Assembly: GCF_025966695.1 (NCBI RefSeq)
Contig: NZ_JAOEIY010000006.1
Coordinates: forward strand, 1-64,000
Reading direction: 5' to 3'
Length of the DNA: 64,000 nt
Source: Stutzerimonas sp. S1
GTDB taxonomy: Bacteria; Pseudomonadota; Gammaproteobacteria; Pseudomonadales; Pseudomonadaceae
A program made the position numbers and the translations under genes. Below, piece by piece: positions 45,776 through 53,858 of this stretch (position 1 is its first letter; each line of letters opens with the position of its first letter). Under the pieces are notes generated by a model that searched no databases, was not told the origin of the DNA, and saw only the letters and a list, made by a program, of their open reading frames with translations.

Positions 45776-47656
45776 TTAGAGCGAGGGAGTCCAGGTGACG
45801 GCGAATAGCGCGGTGCGTCCCTGCTCCTTGTAGCCGTAGGCGCTGTCCATGTTGGCGAATTCGCGCTGGTACAGGGCAAGGTGATAGTCCTTGTTCAGCA
45901 CGTTATCCAACTTGGCCTCCCAGCGAAGCTCGGGTGTTGCCTGCCAGCTCGTACGAAGGTTCAGCACGGCATAACCCGGGATCGTGGTGCGCTCGGAATC
46001 GAAACTTGCGTTGACTGCGCTGTCATCGAAGCGCTGGCTGAAGGCCTGCCAGGTCGCACCGACTCCGAATGCGCCGAACTGACGGTCTACATCCAGGCTT
46101 AGCGAGCGCTTGGCGCGGCGTTGTAGTACGCGGCCGCTGTCCCGATCGCGAGGATCGATGATGCTCACACCAATGTTCGCCTGCCAACCCAGCAGTTCAC
46201 GTGCCGCACTGGCTTCGAAACCGTTGATCCGTGCCTGGCTGACGTTTTCCATCTGGTTTTCGCCCCAGGCGATCATGTCCTCCACATCGGTGCGGTAGAT
46301 CGAGGCTTCCAGCTGAGTGGCGTCAAGATCAGCACGCCATTGCAACTCATAGGTCTTCGAGATCTCCGGCTGGAGGTCCGGATTCGGTCCCCATAACGGC
46401 GGTCCGTAAAGGTCGGAGAATGTTGGAGCGCGGAAGCCTTCGCCGTAGCTCAGAATCCAGCGCTGCGACTCTCCCGTTGGCAGGCTGAACGCCGCGTTCC
46501 AGCTGTTGTGGCTGCCGAACTGCTGGTTATCATCGTGGCGTAAACCGAGCTCCGTGTCGAAGCGCTCGCCTTGGAAACTGTGTTGGGCAAAGAAAGCCAC
46601 GTTGTCGCGGCTGTCTTCCTGAAAGGCAGTCGTGGAATCGAGTTGGTCTTCATACCAGTCGCCGCCGACGCTCAGTTGCTGGCGCTCGCTCAATCGCAGC
46701 TGATTGATCCAGGCCGCCGAATAACGCGTGGTTTTCAACAGGGTGTTGTTCCAAGCGCTGCTGGCACCGACTGCGTGGTTACGATCGAAACTGCGGCCCA
46801 GTTCCAAGCGACTGTTCCAGATGCCGGTCAGCTGGCCGTCCAGATAGCCGCTGTAACTGCTGACGCGGAATTTGTCCTGCGGTGTGCCCGGGGCGAACTC
46901 GTATGCATCGTCATATTCGTTTTTGCCGCGCTGGTCATTGAAGCTCAAACCTGCTTTCCAGTTCGCATCGAACTGGTGATCCAGCTTCAGGTGCAGGGCC
47001 TTGTTGCGCTGCCCGTCGTTGTCTATGTCAGCGCCACGATTGTCGCGGGTGATGTCGAAGCCGTCGCGCTCGTCGAGGCTGGCGCCGAGGTGGACGCGAG
47101 TCTGCTCGGTACCGGCCGCCAGGCTCAGGCTGCGCTGAAAGGTCTGGTCACTGCCGGCGGCCAAGCGGACTTCTGGATTAATTCCCGGCTTGCCGCTGCG
47201 GGTAAAGATCTGGATGACGCCGCCAATCGCATCCGCGCCATAGAGCGACGAGCGCGGGCCGCGGATCACTTCGACACGCTCGATGTTGTCGATGGCCAGA
47301 TAGTCGAGACGGGCGAAGCCGCTGGTGGCCGAGGCAATGCGCTGGCCATCGACCAGCACCAGTGTTTGTGCGGTGCCGGTGCCGCGCAGCGACAGCGACG
47401 CCACACCGCCAGGGCTGCTCACCTGTACGCCTGGCACACGGCGCAGCAGCTCGGGCACGCTGCGTGCCTGCAGACGTTCGATATCGGCGCGGGTGAACAC
47501 GGTGTTGGCGGCGGTGGCGGTGGCGCGGGGTTCGGCCTGGCGTGCGGAGGTCACCAGCATGGTCGGCAGCTGGTAGCTGCTCGCGTCGGTAGTGTCGGCA
47601 AATACCTGCGTGCCAGGCAGCAGCGCTACGGCCAGGGTAAGTCGGGACAGTTTCAT
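45776..47656 (-). CDS. btuB: TonB-dependent vitamin B12 receptor BtuB
   Basis: This 626-residue outer-membrane receptor has a signal peptide (about residues 1-21, ending QVFA), a TonB-box-like TMLVTSA, a plug domain (VPELLRRVPGVQVSSPGGVA, SLYGADAIGGVIQIFTRSG near residue 138), a 22-stranded barrel and C-terminal Leu-rich end. Length and features match BtuB. It is preceded by a cobalamin riboswitch and an SD-sequestering hairpin, so B12 should repress it. It would be energised by TonB/ExbBD. Confidence 0.93.
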   Translation of the reverse strand: MKLSRLTLAVALLPGTQVFADTTDASSYQLPTMLVTSARQAEPRATATAANTVFTRADIERLQARSVPELLRRVPGVQVSSPGGVASLSLRGTGTAQTLVLVDGQRIASATSGFARLDYLAIDNIERVEVIRGPRSSLYGADAIGGVIQIFTRSGKPGINPEVRLAAGSDQTFQRSLSLAAGTEQTRVHLGASLDERDGFDITRDNRGADIDNDGQRNKALHLKLDHQFDANWKAGLSFNDQRGKNEYDDAYEFAPGTPQDKFRVSSYSGYLDGQLTGIWNSRLELGRSFDRNHAVGASSAWNNTLLKTTRYSAAWINQLRLSERQQLSVGGDWYEDQLDSTTAFQEDSRDNVAFFAQHSFQGERFDTELGLRHDDNQQFGSHNSWNAAFSLPTGESQRWILSYGEGFRAPTFSDLYGPPLWGPNPDLQPEISKTYELQWRADLDATQLEASIYRTDVEDMIAWGENQMENVSQARINGFEASAARELLGWQANIGVSIIDPRDRDSGRVLQRRAKRSLSLDVDRQFGAFGVGATWQAFSQRFDDSAVNASFDSERTTIPGYAVLNLRTSWQATPELRWEAKLDNVLNKDYHLALYQREFANMDSAYGYKEQGRTALFAVTWTPSL

Positions 47657-47666
47657 TCTTGGAATT

Positions 47667-47691
47667 CCTCAAAAGATCAGAGCTTTTGAGG
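47667..47691 (-). promoter_or_regulatory. Hairpin masking the btuB ribosome-binding site
   Basis: On the minus strand CCTCAAAAG-CTCTGAT-CTTTTGAGG: the right arm holds the GAGG of the btuB SD, ten bases before the ATG. It would block translation when the riboswitch is in its B12-bound state. Confidence 0.6.
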
Positions 47692-47764
47692 AGGGCAGGA
47701 ACAAGCGAGGGCTGGATGGCAGACGGCCGCGCTTGACGGTGCTGCCCTCCGCAACACCAGTCGA

Positions 47765-47945
47765 ATCCGTCAGGCCGGTCTCCGGGCTTTCGACGCTCAT
47801 CGCGCTCGCCTTCCCATGTCGAAACACAGTGGCTGTCGAGCGGACGGCGATCCGATCTGGATCGCGGTCGATTACCGTTGCGGGGGCAGCGCCGGCCTTG
47901 CTCCTGTGAGCGCACCGGCTTCCCGTTTAATGCGGACCTTGCGGT
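47765..47945 (-). ncRNA. Cobalamin riboswitch upstream of btuB
   Basis: On the minus strand the conserved blocks occur in order: GGGAAGCCGGTG, GCTGCCCCCGCAACGGTAA, AGCCACTG, GGGAAGG and the B12 box AGCCCGGAGACCGGCC. All typical cobalamin-riboswitch parts are recognisable. It lies about 100 bases before btuB. Confidence 0.95.
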
Positions 47946-48136
47946 CGTGCACACCTGGGCGGATAAGAAAACGCGCGAACCTTACGGCCGGGCGCGAGGA
48001 AACACAAGTTCGCCAAAGGAGGTAGTCTGCCGTTTGCTGGCCGCGTCGTGGGGCGTGCAAGCGGTGCGGAGGCAGCCTTCAAGCCTGCTAGAATCCGCCC
48101 TTTTTCACCCCGCCGAACCGGCGCTGCGAGCCTGCC

Positions 48137-49462
48137 ATGACCTTCGCCTCCCTGGGCCTGATCGATCCGCTGCTGCGGACCCTGGAAACCCTCGACTACC
48201 GCAAGCCGACGCCGGTCCAGGCCGAGGCCATTCCCGCCGTGCTCAAGGGCCGCGACCTGATGGCGGCGGCGCAGACCGGCACCGGCAAGACCGCCGGTTT
48301 CGCCTTACCGTTGCTGCAGCGCCTGACCCTGGAAGGCGCCAAGGTGGCGAGCAATTCGGTGCGCGCGCTGGTGCTGGTGCCGACCCGCGAGCTGGCCGAG
48401 CAGGTGCATGAGAGCTTTCGCGTCTACGGGCAGAATCTGCCGCTGCGTACCTACGCGGTGTACGGCGGGGTCAGCATCAACCCGCAGATGATGGCGCTGC
48501 GCAAGGGGATCGACGTGCTGGTGGCGACGCCCGGCCGCCTGCTCGATCTCTACCGGCAGAACGCCGTGGGCTTCGCCCAGCTGCAGGCGCTGGTGCTCGA
48601 CGAGGCCGACCGCATGCTCGACCTGGGTTTCGCCGACGAGCTGGATCAGCTGTTCTGCGCCTTGCCGAAGAGGAGCCAGACCCTGCTGTTCTCCGCGACC
48701 TTCTCCGAGGCGATCCGGCAGATGGCCCGCGAACTGCTGCGCGACCCGCTGTCGGTCGAGGTCAGCCCGCGCAATGCCGCGGCGAAGACGGTCAAGCAGT
48801 GGCTGGTGCCGGTGGACAAGAAGCGCAAGAGCGAGCTGTTCCTGCACTTGCTGGCGGAACGGCGCTGGGGCCAGGTGCTGGTGTTCGTCAAGACGCGCAA
48901 GGGCGTCGACCAGCTGGTCGACGAGCTGCAGGCGCAGGGCATCGCCAGCGATGCGATTCACGGCGACAAACCGCAGGCCTCACGGCTGCGCGCGCTGGAA
49001 CGTTTCAAGGCCGGCGAGGTGCGCATTCTGGTAGCCACCGACGTGGCGGCGCGCGGGCTGGATATCCACGACCTGCCGCAGGTGGTCAACTTCGACCTGC
49101 CGACCGTCGCCGAAGATTACGTGCACCGCATCGGCCGCACCGGCCGCGCCGGTGCCACGGGCGAGGCGATCTCGCTGGTCAGCGCCGATGAAGTCGATCA
49201 GCTGGCGGCCATCGAAACCTTGATCAACCAGGTGCTGCCGCGCCATGACGAGCTGGGCTTCGTGCCGGACCATCGCGTGCCGACCACCACGCTGGGCGGG
49301 CAGATCATCAAGAAGCCGAAGAAGCCGAAAAAGCCCAAGGACGGCGGCGGCAAGGGCAAGATCCATCTCGGCAACTGGTTCGACGAGAACGAAAAGCCCA
49401 ACGCCAAACCGATTCGCAAGGTGCCGAGCCTGGGTGGCGGCAAGCCGGCGAAGAAGCGCTGA
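48137..49462 (+). CDS. rhlE: DEAD-box RNA helicase RhlE
   Basis: This 441-residue helicase has the Q motif ([10 protein letters not shown]), motif [13 protein letters not shown] near residue 44, DEAD at motif II ([13 protein letters not shown]), SAT, and the RecA-2 motifs ARGLDI and [10 protein letters not shown]. The C-terminal tail is Lys/Gly-rich ([17 protein letters not shown]). RhlE-type helicases act in RNA turnover and ribosome assembly, including cold adaptation. The tail is shorter than in many RhlE proteins. Confidence 0.93.
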   Translation: MTFASLGLIDPLLRTLETLDYRKPTPVQAEAIPAVLKGRDLMAAAQTGTGKTAGFALPLLQRLTLEGAKVASNSVRALVLVPTRELAEQVHESFRVYGQNLPLRTYAVYGGVSINPQMMALRKGIDVLVATPGRLLDLYRQNAVGFAQLQALVLDEADRMLDLGFADELDQLFCALPKRSQTLLFSATFSEAIRQMARELLRDPLSVEVSPRNAAAKTVKQWLVPVDKKRKSELFLHLLAERRWGQVLVFVKTRKGVDQLVDELQAQGIASDAIHGDKPQASRLRALERFKAGEVRILVATDVAARGLDIHDLPQVVNFDLPTVAEDYVHRIGRTGRAGATGEAISLVSADEVDQLAAIETLINQVLPRHDELGFVPDHRVPTTTLGGQIIKKPKKPKKPKDGGGKGKIHLGNWFDENEKPNAKPIRKVPSLGGGKPAKKR

Positions 49463-49466
49463 TCGG

Positions 49467-49501
49467 TCGTAGGGTGGAAAACGGCGCAGCCTTTTCCACC
49501 G
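49467..49501. repeat. REP-like palindrome downstream of rhlE
   Basis: GGTGGAAAA (49473-49481) pairs with TTTTCCACC (49492-49500) around a ten-base loop, preceded by TCGTAG. Palindromes of the form GGTGGAAAAC...GTTTTCCACC are frequent between genes in pseudomonads of this group, as I recall; there is no T run, so a terminator is less likely. Confidence 0.45.
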
Positions 49502-49528
49502 CAGGGCCGCAGTCCGTGCCGACGCACC

Positions 49529-51430
49529 TCAGCCGCGCATGAACGACAGGTGGATGTCGCTTCCGTAGCGACGGATGATCTCGCCCTTGGCCGCATGGAA
49601 GGCGGCGACGTCATCCGCCTGGCCCGACTTGCCGAGTTTCCAGCGCGCCAGTTCCTCGGCAATCACGTCCATGAACAGCTCGGCCAGCAGCAAGCGGGCG
49701 GAGTCGCGGAAGTTGCCGTGGCCGTCGACGTATAGCTGCACGGTGGGCGCGGCAGTGTTGATCAGAATCTTGCGCTCCGTCGGGCTGTACACGGCCCGGT
49801 CCATGTCCTCGCCCAGATAGCGGAACTCGTAGCCGGTGAACATGGCTTCGCCATGATCGCGAGCGGGGCGGTGTCTGCTCGCAGGGTGCCGGTCGTGCTG
49901 GCGATGATGGGTCTGTGTCGAGGCGTGTTCGGCGATCACGATCTCGCACCAGGCCAGATAGCTGCCGGCGCGCACGACGATTTCGCCGTGATCGGCAGCC
50001 GACAGCCCACTGAGCGTCCATTGCAGATATGGCTCGTCACGCACGCTCTGCAACGCGACGGCAGCCGGTGGCGGGTCGATGCTCAGCCCCTCGCTGAGCG
50101 AGGCGTCCACCTGCAAGATCGTGTCCGGTGGGAGTTGCTGAGGATCGAGCAGCAAGCGGATGTGGAATGGATGATCCGGCGGGCGGTGGTAGAACGGCGT
50201 GCTGAAGCGCAGCGCCGCGGCGGACTCGTCACCGTTGGCCGAAGCAGCCACTGCCGCGATTGCCGGCGGAACGATGCCGAAGTCATGGATCGCCGCCTGG
50301 TTCATGCGCTGCAGCAGGTGGTCGATCATGTGCGCGGTGCGCCCCGACGTGGTGGCGCGCTCCAGGTGCTTGAGCTTTTCCTGCTCGGCCATCACGAAGG
50401 GCGCGATCAGCTGGCTGACGGCCCTGGAGAGGCCGGCTACCAGCGGCGTTTTCGGATTCAAACCGGCGCGTTCGTCGCTGATCACCGCTACGCCCTGGCC
50501 GAGCTGTTCGATCAATGCCGGACAGCGCAGCGTACCGAACAGGTATTCGGTGCCGACCTGGTTCTCGTAGTCGAACAGCTGGCAATCCAGCACCGCAGTG
50601 CCCGACAGCACCAGCAGACCGCTGGTGCGTTCGTCGCCGCGCGGCACCAGTTGCGCGTCCAGCGCACGCTTGAGCGTCAGGCTGAAGGGGAAGGTCTGCC
50701 CGTCGCAGTGGAACTCGCCCGGCTGGTCGGGGCCGAGCAGCAGCAGTGAGGGCGGCTCGTCGAAACGAATCCGCCCGCTGCGCTCGATCTCTACGCCATC
50801 GCGCAGTTGCGCAAGCTCCACGTGCCGACGGTTCAGCACATCGCGCAGGTAGATGTTGTTGGCCAGCGAGTCGATCAGGGCGTTGAACTGGGAGATGCTG
50901 ACCTGGCTGCTTTCGATGATGATGGCCACGCGGGTGCCATTGCCGGCGATGCCGAGGCGTTCGCGGTCGCGCTCGGTCACGGCGCGGTCCTGGCCGCCAT
51001 CGTCGTAGAGGTAGCCGCCATTCTCGGCGCGGAACAGTTCGATCCGCGACAGACGCCCGTCATGGATGGTTTCCAGCCAGCCATAACCGAGGCCGAAGAT
51101 CGCCTGCTTGAGGCCGCGGCCGAAGTAACCACGCCCGCCGCCGGTGCCCTTGGCCAGCGGGCTGTGGGCGCCGCCGTAGCTGAGAATGAAACAGGCAGTG
51201 GCGAACGGCATGCCCTGAGCCTGGTCGGTGACCGCCAGCAAGGCGCCGCGCCGGTGGCGTTCGTACTGGATGAGGATTTGCCCGCTAACCGCAATGCCGG
51301 CCTCTTCCAGCCGGGCATAGCTGTCATCGCTGTTGGTGATCAGCTCGACCAGTGCCTTCTCGATCGAGGCGAAGCGCCTGGAGTCGATGTCGATGACGCG
51401 TTGATCCACTGGAATTGCATTGATGGCCAT
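49529..51430 (-). CDS. Large GHKL-type ATPase of unknown function
   Basis: This 633-residue protein carries an N-terminal GHKL ATPase fold: the N box ELITNSDDSY with Glu29, Asn33 and Asp36, the G1 box DQAQGM at residues 69-74 (the usual DxGxG is altered) and the G2 lid GRGYFGRGLK at 99-108. It has no histidine-kinase phosphoacceptor domain and no toprim. The middle (about 390-500) is a beta-rich, possibly Ig-like part, and the C-terminal 120 residues hold a small domain with INTAAPTVQLYVDGHGNFRD. It is a single gene between rhlE and a flavoprotein. It resembles MORC/Hsp90-like stand-alone ATPases; function unknown. Confidence 0.75.
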   Translation of the reverse strand: MAINAIPVDQRVIDIDSRRFASIEKALVELITNSDDSYARLEEAGIAVSGQILIQYERHRRGALLAVTDQAQGMPFATACFILSYGGAHSPLAKGTGGGRGYFGRGLKQAIFGLGYGWLETIHDGRLSRIELFRAENGGYLYDDGGQDRAVTERDRERLGIAGNGTRVAIIIESSQVSISQFNALIDSLANNIYLRDVLNRRHVELAQLRDGVEIERSGRIRFDEPPSLLLLGPDQPGEFHCDGQTFPFSLTLKRALDAQLVPRGDERTSGLLVLSGTAVLDCQLFDYENQVGTEYLFGTLRCPALIEQLGQGVAVISDERAGLNPKTPLVAGLSRAVSQLIAPFVMAEQEKLKHLERATTSGRTAHMIDHLLQRMNQAAIHDFGIVPPAIAAVAASANGDESAAALRFSTPFYHRPPDHPFHIRLLLDPQQLPPDTILQVDASLSEGLSIDPPPAAVALQSVRDEPYLQWTLSGLSAADHGEIVVRAGSYLAWCEIVIAEHASTQTHHRQHDRHPASRHRPARDHGEAMFTGYEFRYLGEDMDRAVYSPTERKILINTAAPTVQLYVDGHGNFRDSARLLLAELFMDVIAEELARWKLGKSGQADDVAAFHAAKGEIIRRYGSDIHLSFMRG

Positions 51431-51523
51431 CGAGGTTCTCTCATCTGAGTTCGTCCCGGCGCGCCGCATGCGGTGCGCTCATTGACTTGAAGCTAGCAGC
51501 GCAACGCCGGCAAGGCGAGGTGG

Positions 51524-52756
51524 CTAGTGGTCGCGTAGCCAGCGCAGCATGCCGTCGGCGGCCGCCCGCCCGCTGGCGAAGCAGGCCGTCAACAGGTAGC
51601 CGCCAGTGGGCGCTTCCCAGTCGAGCATCTCGCCGGCGCAGAACACGCCGGGCAACTGGCGCAGCATCAGCTGCGCATCCAGTTCCTCGAACGGCACGCC
51701 GCCGGCGCTGCTGATGGCCTCGTCCAGCGGGCGCGCGCGGACGAGGCGAATGGGCAGGGCCTTGATGGCCGCGGCCAGCGCCGACGCGTCCTGAAAGGTC
51801 GCGGCATCGGTCAGCTCGCGCAATAGCGCCGCCTTGACGCCATCGAGCTTCAGCTGGCGATGCAGATGCTTGGCCATCGACTGCGAGCCGCGCGGCCTGG
51901 CGAGCGCCTCGGCGATCTGCTGCTCTGAGCGATCGGGCAGCAGGTCGAGCAGTACGGTGGCGTCACCCTGCCGATTGATCCGTTCGCGAATTTCCGCGGA
52001 GAGCGCGTAGACCAGACTGCCCTCGATGCCGCCGGCGGTGAGGACGAATTCGCCCTTGCGCGGCGGGGCGCCCGGCAGGGCGAGACTGACGGTCTTCAGC
52101 GGCGCACCGGCGAACTTTTCCCTGAGATGATCACTCCAGCCGGGCACCTCGAAACCGCAGTTGGCCGGTTGCAGCGCGGCGATAGTGATGCCACGGGCCT
52201 GCAGCAGCGGCACCCAGGCGCCGTCGGAGCCCAGCCGTGCCCAGCTGCCGCCGCCAAGGGCGAGCAGGGTAGCGTCCGCGTCGAGCAGGCGCTCGCCATC
52301 CGGGCCGGCGATGCGCAGCTGGCCGCTTTCGCTCCAGCCCAGCCAGCGATGGCGCGTATGGATGTGCACGCCGCTGTCGCGCAGGCGCCTGAGCCAGGCG
52401 CGCAGCAGCGGCGCGGCCTTCATATCGGTGGGGAATACGCGGCCGGAGCTGCCGACGAAGGTGTCGATGCCCAGCCCGTGAATCCACTGGCGCAAGGCTG
52501 CCGGCGGGAAGGCCCGCAGCAGCGGGCGCAGTGCGTCGGCGCGCTCTCGATAGCGGCCGACGAAGGGCTCGAAATCTTCGGCATGGGTGATGTTCATGCC
52601 GCCGACTCCGGCCAGCAGGAACTTGCGTCCCACCGAAGGCATCGCATCGTAAAGATCGACGGCGATGCCGGCCTGGCTCAGCACTTCGGCCGCCATCAGG
52701 CCGGCGGGGCCGCCGCCGATGATGGCGACACGGGAGGAGGAAGCGGAAGGCATCAT
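51524..52756 (-). CDS. NAD(P)/FAD-dependent oxidoreductase, HI0933/TIGR03862-type flavoprotein
   Basis: This 410-residue flavoprotein has an N-terminal FAD motif RVAIIGGGPAGLMAAEVLSQ, the family block GRKFLLAGVGGMNITHAE near residue 43, TLLALGGGSWARLGSDGAWV near residue 165, and the C-terminal FAD closure PGVFCAGEMLDWEAPTGGYL. The substrate is unknown for this family. The start could be 52756 or 52753 (Met-Met). Confidence 0.85.
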   Translation of the reverse strand: MMPSASSSRVAIIGGGPAGLMAAEVLSQAGIAVDLYDAMPSVGRKFLLAGVGGMNITHAEDFEPFVGRYRERADALRPLLRAFPPAALRQWIHGLGIDTFVGSSGRVFPTDMKAAPLLRAWLRRLRDSGVHIHTRHRWLGWSESGQLRIAGPDGERLLDADATLLALGGGSWARLGSDGAWVPLLQARGITIAALQPANCGFEVPGWSDHLREKFAGAPLKTVSLALPGAPPRKGEFVLTAGGIEGSLVYALSAEIRERINRQGDATVLLDLLPDRSEQQIAEALARPRGSQSMAKHLHRQLKLDGVKAALLRELTDAATFQDASALAAAIKALPIRLVRARPLDEAISSAGGVPFEELDAQLMLRQLPGVFCAGEMLDWEAPTGGYLLTACFASGRAAADGMLRWLRDH

Positions 52757-52922
52757 GGCGTCGGTCCGACAGGCGTCACGGGGCTGGCATTGTAGCGGCT
52801 CGGGCCGGCCCTGGCGCGTGGCTGCCGGGCGGGCGTTTCGCAGGCGGCGCCGGCGAGCTTGACCGTTACCCGTTCTGCGTCGATCCTTGCGCGGATCCAA
52901 GGGCATCGAGTCGGAGAGACCC

Positions 52923-53387
52923 ATGAAAGGCCAGACACCGGTAGTCGAGTATCTGAAGGAGCTGCTGCGTGGCGAGCTGGCAGCGCGCGACCAGTACTTC
53001 CTGCATTCGCGCATGTATGCCGACTGGGGCTTCAGCAAGCTCTACGAGCGCATCAATCACGAGATGGAAGAGGAAACCCAGCACGCCGACGCCCTGCTGC
53101 AACGCATCCTGTTCCTCGAAGGCACGCCGGACATGACGCCGGAAGCCATCCACCCGGGCCACACGGTACCGGAGATGCTGCGTAGTGATCTGGCGCTGGA
53201 ATACAAGGTCCGCGCGGCTCTGGCCAAAGGTATCGCGCTGGCTGAACAGCACGGCGACTATCCGACTCGCGACGTGCTGGCCGCCCAGCTCAAGGACACC
53301 GAGGAAGATCACGCCTACTGGCTGGAGCAGCAGCTCGGCCTGATCGACCGCATCGGCCTGCAGAACTACCTGCAGTCGCAGGCCTGA
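52923..53387 (+). CDS. ftnA: Ferritin-like iron storage protein, FtnA/BfrA type
   Basis: This 154-residue protein is closest to P. aeruginosa FtnA (earlier BfrA). It has the ferroxidase residues in [15 protein letters not shown] and [10 protein letters not shown]. Position 52, the haem-ligand methionine of true bacterioferritins, is Thr here, so haem binding is not expected. In P. aeruginosa the gene sits between katA and uvrA; here it is 37 kb away. The start at 52923 fits the family N-terminus. Confidence 0.9.
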   Translation: MKGQTPVVEYLKELLRGELAARDQYFLHSRMYADWGFSKLYERINHEMEEETQHADALLQRILFLEGTPDMTPEAIHPGHTVPEMLRSDLALEYKVRAALAKGIALAEQHGDYPTRDVLAAQLKDTEEDHAYWLEQQLGLIDRIGLQNYLQSQA

Positions 53388-53430
53388 CGACTGCATGATC
53401 GAGGCCGGCTGAGCGAACGGCCGTCCACGC

Positions 53431-53835
53431 TCAGCGCTTGCAGCAGCCGCCGGACTCCAGGTCGCGCAGGATCGGGCAGTCCGGCCGCTCGTCACCGGCG
53501 CAATGCTCGACCAGCTCCTGCAGGGTGTCGCGCAGGCCGGCGAGTTCGGCGATCTTGCGGTTGAGCTCGACGATATGCTCCGCCGCCAGCGCCTTCACGT
53601 CGGCGCTGGCACGCTGCCGGTCCTGCCAGAGCGTGAGCAGCTTGGCGACTTCCTCCAGTGAGAAACCCAGATCGCGCGCGCGCTTGATGAATGCCAGCCG
53701 GTGCAGGTCCTCGCTGCCGTAGCGGCGATAGCCATTGGCGCTGCGTCCGGCTGGCGCGACCAGACCGATGGATTCGTAGTAGCGGATCATTTTCGCCGAC
53801 AGACCGCTTTGCAAAGCTGCTTGGCCGATATTCAT
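53431..53835 (-). CDS. cueR: Cu(I)-responsive MerR-type regulator CueR
   Basis: This 134-residue MerR-family regulator has the N-terminal winged helix (MNIGQAALQSGLSAKMIRYY), a coiled-coil dimer helix, and the copper-binding loop with Cys112 and Cys120 (HCAGDERPDCPIL), exactly the CueR spacing. The C-terminus ends with a second Cys pair (GGCCKR). It activates copper-efflux promoters with 19-base spacers; two candidates lie near copA and copZ. It lies 23 bases downstream of copA. Confidence 0.94.
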   Translation of the reverse strand: MNIGQAALQSGLSAKMIRYYESIGLVAPAGRSANGYRRYGSEDLHRLAFIKRARDLGFSLEEVAKLLTLWQDRQRASADVKALAAEHIVELNRKIAELAGLRDTLQELVEHCAGDERPDCPILRDLESGGCCKR

Positions 53836-53858
53836 GCTGCCTCCGTGTGCTCGTCGTC

